A DNA stretch of 64,000 nt from Linanthus parryae (Eukaryota; Streptophyta; Magnoliopsida; Ericales; Polemoniaceae): positions 52,065,891 to 52,129,890 of the forward strand of contig JALGPY010000003.1 in assembly GCA_023055425.1 (NCBI GenBank), read 5' to 3'. The notes below the pieces were generated by a model that was given only the letters and a program-made list of their open reading frames with translations, did not search any database and was not told the DNA's origin. Numbering within the stretch: the stretch's first letter is position 1; the number at the start of each line of letters is the position of its first letter. Both the position numbers and the translations under genes were made by a program. Below, one piece after another: positions 32,112 to 42,508 of the stretch.

Positions 32112-32624
32112 CTACTTCATCTTTTCCCATTCAGCAATCTTCGGTTTTCCCTGTTTCTCACGAGAACGTCGCAGCTGCTCCCACCATGCTGAAGCTCTGC
32201 CCTTGAGCTTGATTGCGACCAACTTGACCTTCTCACGTTCAGAAACCTCCTTGTACTCAAAGATCCGATCCACCTCGTTCAGCCAATCGATGAATCCATC
32301 GGCCTGAAGGGTACCAGAATAACTAGGGATCTCGACCTTGAAGCCTAGACCGCCGCGATGATCGTCACTACCACGGTACCCCCGAACTCGTGGTTCGCGA
32401 TGGTACGGGTTTTTGAGTGACGTCTCTGAGTCGTCGTCTGAGTCTTCCTGATCATCCAGATCTTGCGCCGCCAGGCACCGTGTCAGCTCTTCGATCCGCT
32501 GCTGCTGAACCTGGTTCTGTCGCTGCAGATCTTCTATCCTCATCACGTCTTCGAGGTTACGTTCTATCTGGGGGGCATCTTCAGCAAACTGCTGCCCACG
32601 GCCACGAGGACGTCCACGAGGCAT
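32112..32624 (-). pseudogene. Ty3 unit 1 gag, truncated by TAG
   Basis: The first ATG (MPRGRPRGRG) is at 32624. An acidic, glutamine-rich coiled-coil-like stretch (RIEDLQRQNQVQQQRIEEL) is followed by the capsid-like region (FIDWLNEVDRIFEYKEVSER, KLKGRASAWWEQL). A TAG after EWEKMK ends it at 32112, where other units read on. Further gag sequence to 31693, including the zinc knuckle YKCGEPG, is shifted by a 1-base deletion near 31995 shared with unit 2 (GATAACTGG for GATCAACTGG). Confidence 0.8.
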
Positions 32625-32669
32625 CGTCGATGATGATCTTCCTCCCAAGTTGAACTTGCTCGGATACCA

Positions 32670-32974
32670 ACCTGACGCCGAATTGAATCAAGGCGAGGGA
32701 TCAAACGCAGCAGAACAACGAACAGAAAGGCATAAACTAGTAGAGAGGCTCTAGGGTTCGAAGAAAATATCTATTGATCAAAAACTGCTCAATTCTGCCC
32801 ACAAGCCGGGCACATATAGCTGAAATCATAAAATATGCCAAAAATGGGAAAATCCCGAAATTGGTGCAACAGTTTGGCCTTATTGAAAGAAACACGTACG
32901 TGAAAGTTTGACCCAAAAAGGTGTCAAACTGAGGTCCTAATAAGCAATGGAAATGTTACCAAAAATAGTAAAAA
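32670..32974 (-). repeat. LTR-like spacer between Ty3 units 1 and 2
   Basis: A roughly 305-bp non-coding stretch lies between the end of unit 2 pol and the unit 1 primer binding site. It must contain the LTR, because the primer site directly abuts it; only one such spacer lies between successive units. The TATA position has changed to CACATATAGC on the plus strand (CATATATAGC in the others). Near-identical spacers are at 37604, 42509, 55060, 59117 and 63187. Confidence 0.8.
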
Positions 32975-33487
32975 CTAACTAAAAACGCCCGTTTGGTAGG
33001 TCAAACAGTGGAATTTGGGGATGAATATGGACCCATCGGGACACTGTGCGTCTCGTCGAGAGCTTTCCGAATTGGGGTGGCTCGCGTCATTCTGATACTC
33101 GTAGCCAAAGTTATGGCCCAAACAGTGCAGTGACACCAAAAGCTGCAATTTCTTCCGCCCCTTGCGCTTATCTTCCATCTCATGGTAGAGAAGCGCCAAA
33201 TTAGTCGCATCTGACAGTTCAGCTTCATCTGGATCGTCTGCTCCTGCATCAGTCTCCCCGGGTTGGAATGAACTTGTCCTCGAGTTCACAGCAATGTCTT
33301 CAGAATCCCCAAAGCAAGGAGTGAGATGCTTCACATTGAACACGTCCGAGGTCTTCAAGTGACTGGGAAGCCTCAACCAGTAAGAATTATCATTGATCTT
33401 CTGCACGATCTCACAAGAGCACGATCTCACAAGGCCCAATCTTCCGATCCTTGAGCTTATTGTACTCGCCAACAGGGAAACGATCAC
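32975..33487 (-). pseudogene. Ty3 unit 2 integrase C-terminal / pol end
   Basis: A 170-codon frame covering the segment after the integrase core. It has the GPY/F-like part (KINDNSYWLRLPSHL in this copy, GPCEI in the others) and then an acidic tail ([20 protein letters not shown]). A 12-base duplication (GCACGATCTCAC) near 33408-33431 disturbs the GPCEIV region. The tail has no chromodomain. Confidence 0.7.
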
Positions 33488-33701
33488 GAGTCAATACAGC
33501 CCACACAAAATCACCAACATCAAATAGTACCTGACGACGATGCTTGTCCACCTGAGCCTTGTATTTGGTGTTGTTCTCTTCAATCTTGTTCAGCACCTGT
33601 TCATGAATACCCCTCAAGTGATCTGCCAACTCCTCAGCCTTGGGATGAACGCGTCCCACGCGCGGAATTGGAGCCAAATCCAGCACCCCTGTCGGGTTCT
33701 G

Positions 33702-33911
33702 TCAATAAACAATCTGGAAACGACTCATTCCCGTAGTTCTTTTCACTGACCTGTTATACGCAAAATCCGCCTGAGCAAGCGCCAAATACCACTGCTTGGG
33801 CTTGGAACCTGCCAAACACCTGAGAAGATTCCCTAGACTGCGATTCACCACCTCCGTCTGCCCGTCGGTCTGCGGGTGATACGCACTGCTGAAGTTCAAC
33901 TGAGTGCCCAA
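33702..33911 (-). pseudogene. Ty3 unit 2 integrase core, last part
   Basis: The frame encodes [20 protein letters not shown], including the third catalytic residue (Glu of QTE), and then AYNRSVKRTTGMSRFQIVY before a stop. Upstream it is separated from the rest of integrase by a TAG. Confidence 0.75.
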
Positions 33912-33917
33912 CTTCTC

Positions 33918-34778
33918 CTAGAGGCTCTTCCAGAATTGACTCATAAACTTCGTGTCACGATCCGAGGTGATGGACCGTGGTACTCCATGCAGATTCACAA
34001 TTTCTCTAAAGTAGAGGTGGGCTATCCGCACTGCATCCATTGTATTCCTACATGGTACAAAATGTGTCATTTTGGAAAACCTGTCAACAACAACAAGGAC
34101 AGAATCTGCCGCTCTCTGGGTGCGGGGTAAGCTGAGAACAAAGTCCATACTGACATCAAACCATGGCGCCTCAGGGACAGGTAAAGGAGTGTAAAGACCT
34201 GCATTCGTGAGAAGTCCTTTCGATCGCTGACACACATAGCAACGGTCCACATAGTGCGCGACGTCATCACTCAATTTTGGCCAATAAAAATCAGCAGATA
34301 CAAGAACAAGCGTCTTGTCTCGGCCAAAGTGCCCTTCCTGGTGAAGCTCCCTGATAATCTGCTGTCGCAAAGAACAATATGGAACGCACAAACGCCGTCC
34401 CCGAAACAGATAACCATTATGCAAAACAAAATCATGGCGTTGACCAGAAATTACCTCAGCAACGATCTTCCCAAAGGAAGGGTCTGCCTCATACATATCT
34501 GCAAATGCTTCAAATCTAGGAACCTGGTTGCTCATGGAGGTGAGAAGCAAATTACGTCTACTCAAAGCATCGGCTACCCGATTCAAACTTCCTGCCTGGT
34601 GCCTCAATGCAAAAGTGAATTCCTGCAAATAGGCCACCCACTTGGCATGTCGCCGACTCAACTTGTGATGCCCATTGATGTACTTCAAAGCCTCATGATC
34701 TGTAAACAAAACGAACTCCTTCTGAACTAGGTAATGACGCCAGTGCTTCAACGTCTGAACAATGGAGAAGAACTCCAA
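33918..34778 (-). pseudogene. Ty3 unit 2 RNase H-integrase segment (286 codons)
   Basis: Starts inside RNase H ([20 protein letters not shown]) with the FTDHE and DALSR acidic residues. It continues through the integrase zinc motif (ELHQEGHFGRDKT ... CYVCQRSKG) and two of the three catalytic Asp (SMDFVLSLP, SDRDTKF). It stops at 33918 after FWKSL, where TGG (Trp in other units) has become TAG. Confidence 0.85.
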
Positions 34779-34978
34779 ATCATAAGCGAGTAATTCTTTC
34801 TGGCCTCGGATAGCTTCTCACTGAAGAACGCAATCGGACGCCCTGACTGACTCAGAACACCGCCAATTCCCAAACTTGAGGCATCACAGTTAACCTCGAA
34901 CATCTTGTCAAAATCAGGTAGTGCCAGAACTGGTGCCTCTGTCATCATCTTCTTGACCTGGTTGAAACTGGCCTCTGC

Positions 34979-35275
34979 TTAATCCGTCCACTTGAAACCA
35001 CGCCCTTTCAGACACTCAGTGATGGGGGCCACCAAATTTGCGAAATTTCTGATGAACCTGCGATAGAAAGAAGCCAACCCATGGAAACTGCGCACATTGT
35101 GCAGTGTCTTAGGCCTGGGCCAGTCCACAATTGCCTCAATCTTCGAAGGATCTGCATGCACACCATCAGTAGACACAATGAAACCCACAAAATGCACAGA
35201 AGTAGTGAAAAAGAAACACTTCTTCCTGTTAATGAACAAACTCTCCGCCTTCAATGCTTCAAAGACAGATCGCAA
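34979..35275 (-). pseudogene. Ty3 unit 2 RT thumb/connection fragment
   Basis: Encodes [20 protein letters not shown] and [19 protein letters not shown], the RT part after YFDD. It ends in KWTD followed by TAA where the other units have GAA (DEAEASF). Upstream it joins the 516-codon frame across the stop at 35327. Confidence 0.8.
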
Positions 35276-35326
35276 ATGATCAAAGTGAACAGCCCATGTG
35301 GGACTGTAAATAAGAATGTCATCGAA

Positions 35327-36877
35327 TTAAACGACAACAAACTTCCCCATGAAAGGCCTCAAAACCTGATGCATAAACCGCATGAAGTTGCTAAGTGCGT
35401 TGGAGAGACCGAAAGGCATCACCATCCACTCGTACAACCCATGCTGTGTCTTGAACGCGGTCTTCCACTCGTCCCCCTGCTTGATCCAAATCTGATGGTA
35501 TCCACTATTGAGGTCAATTTTTGAGAAGACCTGAGAGCCGGACAGTTGATCTAGCATATCATCAAGCCACGGAATGGTAAACCTGTACTTCACAGTGATC
35601 CGATTAATGGCTCTGCTGTCTACACACATGCGCCACGAACCATCCTTCTTTGGAACTAGCAGAGCGGGCACTGCGCAAGGACTCATACTGTCTCTGATGT
35701 AACCCCTCTCAAGTAATTCAACTACCTGCCTCGTTAACTCTTCTGCTTCCTTGGGACTGAGACGATAGGCAGGTCTGTTCGGCAGACTAGAACCTGGAAC
35801 TAGGTCTATCTGATGCTGGATATCTCTCATTGGTGGCAAACCAGGAGGGAGGTCCTCTAGCATCAAGTAGGAGAACTCATCCAAAACCTGCTGCACCTCA
35901 GGGGGTAATTCAAATTCCTCATTACTGGCACTATTATTAGAAGGGATCAACGCATAAACAAACTTTTCCCGCTGAATCTCCCCCAAGAACTGGGATCGAA
36001 AAAGAAGGTTAGCCGGCGCGGTTGGAGCCGGAGTGGACCCCTCGCGTCGCGGAGCTAGTACGATTTTCTTCCCCTTCATCACAAACGAATGGGTATTCTT
36101 GTACCCATCATGGAACACAAGGCTATCATACTGCCACGGACGACCCAACAAAACATGACATGCATCCATCTTTACCACGTCACACCAATGAGTATCATGA
36201 TACTTATTACCAATTGAAAAAGAAACAATACATCTTTTATCAACTGTTACCTTGGAACCTCGGATCAACCATGACAGCTTGTAAGGCGCAGGATGGTGCT
36301 CTGCCTTCAGCTGCAATTTCTTGACATCTTCTTCAGAGACTATGTTGTCGCAACTGTCGCCGTCTACGATCATCTTGCAAACCATCTTCCCAATTGTGCA
36401 GGTTATGTGAAAGATATTGGTCCTCAACCAATCATCCTCTGAGTCACCCTTGGGAGTTAGCAAGTTTTTACGGACGACCAGATTCTCATGACCATCCCCG
36501 TAAAGCACATCTTCATCTCCGTAGTCATCATATACGGGGTCTCCCTGGTACTCCGCTTCTTCGACCTCGTCCGTAGTACCCTCTTCAATGAATAAACTCT
36601 TCAGATTTTGCAAAATCGGCTTCTTGCACTCTATCGCCCTGTGTCCTGGCTCGCCACACTTGTAGCACTTGAAGCCGCTACTCGATGCACAAGGTGCTGT
36701 CTGGGTGGCTGATCGGGACTCCTGAGATCGAGTCGATCGATTGGTCTGATCGGCCCTCGATGCAGGTTTTCTGCTAGGTTGCTTCTCCACAGTAAGAGCC
36801 CTCTGGTAAACTTCTGAAACCGTCCAGAAAGTCTTTAGGCATAGAACATCCTGAAGTGGTTGTCGCAAACCTGACAA
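35327..36877 (-). CDS. Ty3 unit 2 gag end, protease and RT up to the active site (516 codons)
   Basis: The zinc knuckle is at residues 71-84 (Cys71, Cys74, His79, Cys84: CYKCGEPGHRAIEC). The protease site at 170-180 reads IVDGDSCDN, with Asp in place of the second Gly. The RT fingers and palm ([39 protein letters not shown]) are complete up to FVVV. The stop at 35327 is exactly the Tyr codon of the YFDD active site (TAT to TAA), and FDDILIYSP continues behind it. The product would lack the catalytic Asp pair and could not reverse-transcribe. Confidence 0.88.
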   Translation of the reverse strand: MSGLRQPLQDVLCLKTFWTVSEVYQRALTVEKQPSRKPASRADQTNRSTRSQESRSATQTAPCASSSGFKCYKCGEPGHRAIECKKPILQNLKSLFIEEGTTDEVEEAEYQGDPVYDDYGDEDVLYGDGHENLVVRKNLLTPKGDSEDDWLRTNIFHITCTIGKMVCKMIVDGDSCDNIVSEEDVKKLQLKAEHHPAPYKLSWLIRGSKVTVDKRCIVSFSIGNKYHDTHWCDVVKMDACHVLLGRPWQYDSLVFHDGYKNTHSFVMKGKKIVLAPRREGSTPAPTAPANLLFRSQFLGEIQREKFVYALIPSNNSASNEEFELPPEVQQVLDEFSYLMLEDLPPGLPPMRDIQHQIDLVPGSSLPNRPAYRLSPKEAEELTRQVVELLERGYIRDSMSPCAVPALLVPKKDGSWRMCVDSRAINRITVKYRFTIPWLDDMLDQLSGSQVFSKIDLNSGYHQIWIKQGDEWKTAFKTQHGLYEWMVMPFGLSNALSNFMRFMHQVLRPFMGKFVVV

Positions 36878-36900
36878 GTACCGTGCTACTAGCTGCTCTT

Positions 36901-37638
36901 CTATTCCGGATAGGTCGTTGCGGGCGATAACTGGTAGAACTCCTCAGTGTAATCTTCCACCGATTTAACACCCTGCCTCAGCGTGTGGAGACGCTGATAT
37001 AGGGTTTGGGTGTATCCTAAGGGAAGGAAGTGAGCCTTCATCTTCTTCTTAATCTTTTCCCATTCAGCAATCTTCGGTTTTCCGTGCTTTTCACGAGAAC
37101 GTCGCAACTGCTGCCACCATGCTGAAGCTCTGCCCTTGAGCTTGATTGCGACCAAATTCACCTTCTCACGTTCAGAAACCTCCTTGTACTCAAAGATCCG
37201 ATCCACCTCGTTCAGCCAATCGATGAATCCATCGGCCTGTAGGTTACCGCAATAACTAGGGATCTCGACCTTGAAGCCTAGACCGCTGCGATGATCGTCA
37301 CGACCACGGTACCCCCGAACTCGTGGTTCGCGATGGTACGGGTTTTCGAGTGACTTCTCTGAGTCGTCGTCTGAGTCTTCCTGATCATCCAGATCTTGCG
37401 CCGCCAGGCGCCGTGTCAGCAATTCGATCCGCTGCTGTTGAACCTGGTTATGTCGCTGCAGATCTTCTATCCTCATCACGTCTTCGAGGTTACGTTCTCT
37501 CTGGGGGGGAATCTTCAGCAACCTGCTCCCCACGGCCACGAGGACGTCCACGAGGCATCGTCGATGATTATCTTCCTCCCAAGTTGAACTTGCTCGGATA
37601 CCAACCTGACGCCGAATTGAATCAAGGCGAGGGATCAA
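36901..37638 (-). pseudogene. Ty3 unit 2 gag, frameshifted at both ends
   Basis: The gag body (ERNLEDVMRIEDLQ ... KLKGRASAWWQQL ... HFLPLGYTQTLYQRLHTL) is open for about 200 codons. Its first 45 codons are in the wrong frame because of indels near 37505-37530, so the true ATG (MPRG) is not joined. It ends SPATTYPE after the 1-base deletion shared with unit 1. Confidence 0.8.
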
Positions 37639-37912
37639 ACGCAGCAGAACAACGAACAGAAAGGCATAAACCAGTAGAGAGACTCTAGGGTTCGAAGAAA
37701 ATATCTATTGATCAAAAACTACTCAATTCTGCCCACAAGCCGGGCATATATAGCTGAAATCATAAAATATGCCAAAAATGGCAAAATCCCGAAATTGGTC
37801 CAAAAGTTTGGCCTTAGTGAACGAAACACGTACGTGAAAGTTTGACCCAAAACGGTGTCAAACTGAGGTCCTAATAAGCAATGGAAGTGTTACCAAAAAT
37901 AGTAAAAAATAA
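37604..37912 (-). repeat. LTR-like spacer between Ty3 units 2 and 3
   Basis: The plus-strand sequence contains CATATATAGC at 37745 (minus: GCTATATATG, a TATA box candidate) and the same flanks as the other spacers. It abuts the unit 2 primer site on the left. About 309 bp. Confidence 0.8.
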
Positions 37913-37934
37913 CTAAAAACGCCCGTTTGGTAGG

Positions 37935-38429
37935 TCAAACAGTGGAATTTGGGGATGAAGATGGACCCCGATGGAGCATAGCTTGATCAAGACACTGTGC
38001 GTCTTGTCGAGAGCTTTCCGAATTGGGGTGGCTCGCGTCATTCTGATACCCGTAGCCAAAGTTATGGCCCAAACAGTGCGGTGACACCAAAAGCTGCACT
38101 TTCTTCCGTCCCTTGCGCTTATCTTCCATCTCATGGTAGAGAAGCGCCAAATTAGTCGCATCTGACAGTTCAGCTTCATCTGGATCGTCTGCTCCAGCAT
38201 CAGTCTCCCCGGGTTGGAAAGAACTCGTCCTCGAGTTCATAGCAATGTCTTCAGAATCCCCAAAGCAAGGAGTGAGATGCTTCACATTGAACACGTCCAA
38301 GGTCTTCAAGTGACTGGGAAGCCTCAACCTGTAAGCATTATCATTGATCTTCTGCACGATCTCACAAGGCCCAATCTTCCGATCTTTGAGCTTATTGTAC
38401 TCGCCAACAGGGAAACGATCACGAGTCAA
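37935..38429 (-). pseudogene. Ty3 unit 3 integrase C-terminal / pol end
   Basis: Open for 164 codons from [20 protein letters not shown] through [20 protein letters not shown] to the acidic tail. It ends SSPNSTV past the variable linker at 37964-37991. Separated from the integrase core by stops and a frameshift. Confidence 0.75.
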
Positions 38430-38677
38430 TACAGCCTACACAAAATCACCAACATCATATAGTACCTGACGACGATGCTTGTCCACCTGAGCCTTGTATT
38501 TGCTGTTGTTCTCTTAAATCTTGTTCTTCACCTGTTCATGAATACCCCTCAAGTGATCTGCCATCTCCTCAGCCTTAGGATGAACGCGTCCCACGCGCGG
38601 AATTGGAGCCAAATCCAGCACCCCTGTCGGGTTCTGTCCGTAAACAATCTGGAAACGACTCATTCCCGTAGTTCTGT

Positions 38678-39850
38678 TCACTGACCTGTTATACACAAAC
38701 TCCACCTGAGCAGCGCCAAATCCCACTGCTTGGGCTTGGAACCTGCCAAACACCTGAGAAGATTCCCTAGACTGCGATTCACCACCTCCGTCTGCCCGTC
38801 GGTCTGCGGGTGATACGCACTGCTGAAGTTCAACTGAGTGCCCAACTTCTCCCAGAGGCTCTTCCAGAATTGACTCATGAACTTCGTATCACGATCTGAG
38901 GTGATGGACCGTGGTACTCCATGCAGATTCACAATTTCTCTAAAGTAGAGGTGGGCTATCCACACTGCATCCATTGTATTCCTACATGGTACAAAATGTT
39001 TCATTTTGGAAAACTTGTCAACAACAAGGACAGAATCTGCCGCTCTCTGGGTGCGGGGTAAGCCGAGAACAAAATCCATACTGACATCAAACCATGGCGC
39101 CTCAGGGATAGGTAAAGGAGTGTAAAGACCTGCATTCGTGAGAACTCCTTTCGAGCGCTGACACACATAGCAACGGTCCACATAGTGCGCGACGTCATCA
39201 CTCAATTTTGGCCAATAAAAATCAGCAGATACAAGAACAAGCGTCTTGTCTCGGCCAAAGTGCCCTTTCTGGTGAAGCTCCCTGATAATCTGCTGTCGCA
39301 AAGAACAATCTGGAACGCACAAACGCCCTCCCCGAAACAGATAACCATTATGAAAAACAAAATCATGGCGTTGACCAGAAATTACCTCAGCAACGATCTT
39401 CCCAAAGGAAAGTTCTGCCTCATACATATCTCCAAATGCTTCAAATCCAGGAACCTGGTTGCTCATGGAGGTGAGAAGCAAATTACGTCTACTCAAAGCA
39501 TCGGCTACCCGATTCAAACTTCCTGCCTGGTGCCTCAATGCAAAAGTGAATTCCTGCAAATAGGCCACCCACTTGGCATGTCGCCGACTCAACTTGTGCT
39601 GCCCATTGATGTACTTCATAGCCTCATGATCTGTAAACAAAACGAACTCCTTCTGCACTAGGTAATGACGCCAGTGCTTCAACGTCTGAACAATGGCGAA
39701 GAACTCCAAATCATAAGTCGAGTAATTCTTTCTGGCCCCGGATAGCTTCTCACTGAAGAACGCAATCGGACGCCCTGACTGACTCAGAACACTGCCAATG
39801 CCCAAACCTGAGGCATCACAGTTAACCTCGAACATCTTGTCAAAAATCAC
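38678..39850 (-). CDS. Ty3 unit 3 RNase H-integrase (390 codons)
   Basis: RNase H begins [19 protein letters not shown] and keeps its acidic residues. The integrase zinc motif (LHQKGHFGRDKT ... CYVCQRSKG) and the three catalytic acidic residues ([24 protein letters not shown]) are all in one frame. One Val is missing in the VLVVDKFSK stretch, a 3-base loss. It ends LALLRWSLCITGQ after a 1-base deletion near 38711. It is the most complete RNase H-integrase frame after unit 1. Confidence 0.88.
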   Translation of the reverse strand: MIFDKMFEVNCDASGLGIGSVLSQSGRPIAFFSEKLSGARKNYSTYDLEFFAIVQTLKHWRHYLVQKEFVLFTDHEAMKYINGQHKLSRRHAKWVAYLQEFTFALRHQAGSLNRVADALSRRNLLLTSMSNQVPGFEAFGDMYEAELSFGKIVAEVISGQRHDFVFHNGYLFRGGRLCVPDCSLRQQIIRELHQKGHFGRDKTLVLVSADFYWPKLSDDVAHYVDRCYVCQRSKGVLTNAGLYTPLPIPEAPWFDVSMDFVLGLPRTQRAADSVLVVDKFSKMKHFVPCRNTMDAVWIAHLYFREIVNLHGVPRSITSDRDTKFMSQFWKSLWEKLGTQLNFSSAYHPQTDGQTEVVNRSLGNLLRCLAGSKPKQWDLALLRWSLCITGQ

Positions 39851-40183
39851 GTAGTGCCAGAACTGGTGCCTTTGTCATCATCTTCTTGACCTGGTTGAAA
39901 CTGGCCTCTGCTTCATCCGTCCACTTGAAATCACGCCCTTTCAGACACTCAGTGATGGGGGCCACCAAAGTGCTGAAATTTCTGATGAACCTGCGATCGA
40001 AAGAAGCCAACGCATGGAAACTGCGCACATCGTGCAGTGTCTTAGGCCAGGGCCAGTCCACAATTGCCTCAATCTTCGAAGGATCTACATGCACACCATC
40101 AGTAGACACAATGAAACCCAGAAATTGCACAGAAGTAGTGAAAAAGAAACACTTCTTCCTGTTAATGAACAAACTCTCCGCCT

Positions 40184-41518
40184 TCAATGCTTCAAAGACA
40201 GCTCGCAAATGATCAAAGTGAACAGCCCATGTGGGACTGTAAATAAGAATGTCATCGAAATAAACGACAAAAAATTCCCCATGAAAGGCCTCAAAACCTG
40301 ATGCATAAACCGCATGAAGGTGCTAGGTGCGTTGGAGAGACCGAAAGGCATCACCATCCACTCGTACAACCCATGATGTGTCTTGAACGCGGTCTTCCAC
40401 TCGTCCCCCTGCTTGAGGTCAATTTTTGAGAAGACCTGAGAGCCGGACATTTGATCTAGCATATCTTCAAGCCGCGGAATGGGAAACCTGTAATTCACAG
40501 TGATCCGATTAATGGCTCTGCTGTCTACACACATGCGCCAAGAACCATCTTTCTTTGGAACTAGCAGAGCGGGCACTGCACAAGAACTCATACTCTCTCT
40601 GATGTAACCCCTCTCAAGTAATTCAACTACCTGCCTCTGTAACTCTTCTGCTTCCTTGGGACTGAAACGATAGGCAGGTTTGTTCGGCAGACTAGAACCG
40701 GGAACTAGGTCTATCTGATGCTGGATATCTCTCATTGGTGGCAAACCAGGAGGGAGGTCCTCTGGCATCAAATAGGATAACTCAATAAAAACCTGCTGCA
40801 CCTCAGGGGGTAATTCAGATTCCTCATTACTGGCATTATTATTAGAAGGGATCAACGCATAAACAAACTTTTCCCGCTGAATCTCCCCCAAGAACTGGGA
40901 TTGAGAAATAAGGTTAGCCGGCGCGGTTAAAGCCGGAGTGGAACCCTCCCGTCGAGGAGCTTGTACGATTTTCTTCCCCTTCATCACAAACGAATGGGTA
41001 TTCTTGTACCCATCATGGAACACACGTCTATCATACTGCCACGGACGACCCAACAAAACATGACATGCATCCATCTTTACCACGTCACACCAATGACTAT
41101 CATGATACTTATTACCAATTGAAAAAGAAACAAGACATCTTTTATCAAGTGTTACCTCGGAACCTCGGATCAACCATGACAGCTTGTAAGGCGCAGGATG
41201 CTGCTCCGTCTTCAGCTGCAATTTCTTGACAGCTTCTTCAGAGACTATGTTGTCGCAACTGCCGCCGTCTACGATCATCATGCAAACCATCTTCCCAATT
41301 GTGCAGGTAGTGTGAAAGATATTGGTCCTCAACCAATCATCCTCCGAGTCACCCTTGGGAGTTAGCAAGTTTTTACGGACGACCAGATTCTCATGACCAT
41401 CCCCGTAAAGCACATATTCATCTCCGTAGTAATCATATACGGGGTCTCCCGGGAACTCCGCTTCTTCGACCTCGTCCGTAGTACCCTCTTCGATGAATAA
41501 ACTCTTCGGCTTTTGCAA
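40184..41518 (-). CDS. Ty3 unit 3 protease-RT (444 codons, RT internally deleted)
   Basis: The protease site is MMIVDGGSCDNIVSEE. In RT the segment after KIDL is missing about 9 residues ([14 protein letters not shown]; other units read [10 protein letters not shown]...). The frame shifts just before the active site ([14 protein letters not shown]) because of a C/A-run change near 40270, so YFDD is not read. The protein would be inactive as a polymerase. Confidence 0.85.
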   Translation of the reverse strand: MQKPKSLFIEEGTTDEVEEAEFPGDPVYDYYGDEYVLYGDGHENLVVRKNLLTPKGDSEDDWLRTNIFHTTCTIGKMVCMMIVDGGSCDNIVSEEAVKKLQLKTEQHPAPYKLSWLIRGSEVTLDKRCLVSFSIGNKYHDSHWCDVVKMDACHVLLGRPWQYDRRVFHDGYKNTHSFVMKGKKIVQAPRREGSTPALTAPANLISQSQFLGEIQREKFVYALIPSNNNASNEESELPPEVQQVFIELSYLMPEDLPPGLPPMRDIQHQIDLVPGSSLPNKPAYRFSPKEAEELQRQVVELLERGYIRESMSSCAVPALLVPKKDGSWRMCVDSRAINRITVNYRFPIPRLEDMLDQMSGSQVFSKIDLKQGDEWKTAFKTHHGLYEWMVMPFGLSNAPSTFMRFMHQVLRPFMGNFLSFISMTFLFTVPHGLFTLIICELSLKH

Positions 41519-41530
41519 AATCGGCTTCTT

Positions 41531-41836
41531 CTACTCGGTCGCCCTGTGTCCTGGCTCGCCACACTTGTAGCACTTGAAGCCGCTACTCGATGCACCAGGT
41601 GCTGCTTGGGTGGCTGGTCGGGACTCCTGTGATCGAGTCGATCGATTGGTCTGATCGGCCCTCGATGCAGGTTTTCTGCTATGTTGCTTCTCCACAGTAA
41701 GAGCCCTCTGGTAAACTTCTGAAACCGTCCAGAAATTTTGCAGGCATAGAACATCCTGCAGTGGTTGTCGCAAACCTGACAAGTACCGTGCTACTAGTTG
41801 CTCATCTGTTTCAGATAGGTCGTTGCGGGCGATCAA
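41531..41836 (-). pseudogene. Ty3 unit 3 gag C-terminal part with zinc knuckle
   Basis: Encodes RNDLSETDEQLVARYLSGLR and the CX2CX4HX4C-type FKCYKCGEPGHRATE, stopping before the final Cys. A TAG just upstream (CTACTAGTTG near 41838) replaces the Gln codon of FYQLIAR. Confidence 0.75.
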
Positions 41837-42121
41837 CTAGTAGAACTCCTCAGTGAAATCTTCCATCGATTTAACACCCTGCCTCAGCGTGTGGAGACGC
41901 TGATATAGGGTTTGGGTTTATCCGAAGGGAAGGAAGTGAGCCTTCATCTTCTTCTTCATCTTTTCCCATTCAGCAATCTTCGGTTTTCCCTGCTTCTCAC
42001 GAGAACGTCGCAACCGCTGCCACCATGCTGAAGCTCTGCCCTTGAGCTTGATTGCGACCAACTTCACCTTCTCACGTTCAGAAACATCCTTGTACTCAAA
42101 GATCCGATCCACCTCGTTCAG

Positions 42122-42463
42122 TCAATCGATGAATCCATCGGCCTGAAGGTCACCGGAATAACTAGGGATCTCGACCTTGAAGCCTAGACTGCTGCGATGA
42201 TCGTCACGACCACGGTACCCCCGAACTCGTGGTTCGCGATGGTACGGGTTTTCGAGTGACGTCTCTGAGTCGTCGTCTGAGTCTCCCTGATCATCCAGAT
42301 CTTGCGCCGCCAGGCGCCGTGTGAGCTCTTCGATCCGCTGCTGCTGAACCTGGTTCTGTCGCTGCAGATCTTCTATCCTCATCACGTCTTCGAGGTTACG
42401 TTCTCTCTGGGGGGCATCTTCAGCAACCTGCTGCCCACGGCCATGAAGACGTCCACGAGGCAT
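42122..42463 (-). pseudogene. Ty3 unit 3 gag N-terminal part
   Basis: From ATG at 42463 (MPRGRLHGRGQQVAED) through the Gln-rich helix to LQADGFID, then TGA where TGG (Trp of DWLNEV) is expected. The next gag piece (MDRIFEYKDVSER) is in the same frame at 41918-42112 and ends at another stop (TAT to TAA in GYTQTL). Confidence 0.8.
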
Positions 42464-42508
42464 CGTCGATGATGATCTTCCTCCCAAGTTGAACTAGCTC
42501 TGATACCA

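Larger units (their letters stand above)
28532..32669 (-). mobile_element. Ty3/gypsy unit 1 (3'-truncated at the nad2 junction)
   Basis: This is the first of seven head-to-tail units of one LTR retrotransposon, coding strand minus. The primer binding site at 32658-32669 reads (minus) TGGTATCCGAGC, one change from TGGTATCAGAGC, the complement of initiator tRNA-Met. Gag ATG follows about 34 bases later. Coding order is gag, protease, RT, RNase H, integrase. The unit keeps the RNase H-integrase region that units 4-6 have lost. The 3' end is missing: homology stops inside the segment after integrase at 28532. There a 22-base stretch (CAATACAGCCCACACAAAAT...) is present twice, 27 bases apart (28534 and 28561). 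Confidence 0.9.
32670..37603 (-). mobile_element. Ty3/gypsy unit 2 (full length, 4934 bp from primer site to primer site)
   Basis: The order is the same as unit 1 with all domains represented. The primer site at 37592-37603 carries the same A-to-C change as unit 1 (TGGTATCCGAGC), and the same 1-base gag deletion is present, so units 1 and 2 are sisters. Stops break RT, RNase H and integrase. Confidence 0.9.
37604..42508 (-). mobile_element. Ty3/gypsy unit 3 (full length, 4905 bp)
   Basis: All domains are present. The primer site at 42497-42508 is the unchanged TGGTATCAGAGC. It still has the 854-bp RNase H-integrase block (39051-39904) that units 4-6 lack, so it is the closest full-length reference within the array. 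It has its own lesions: a small RT deletion, several frameshifts and stops. It does not share the gag deletion of units 1-2. Confidence 0.9.
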
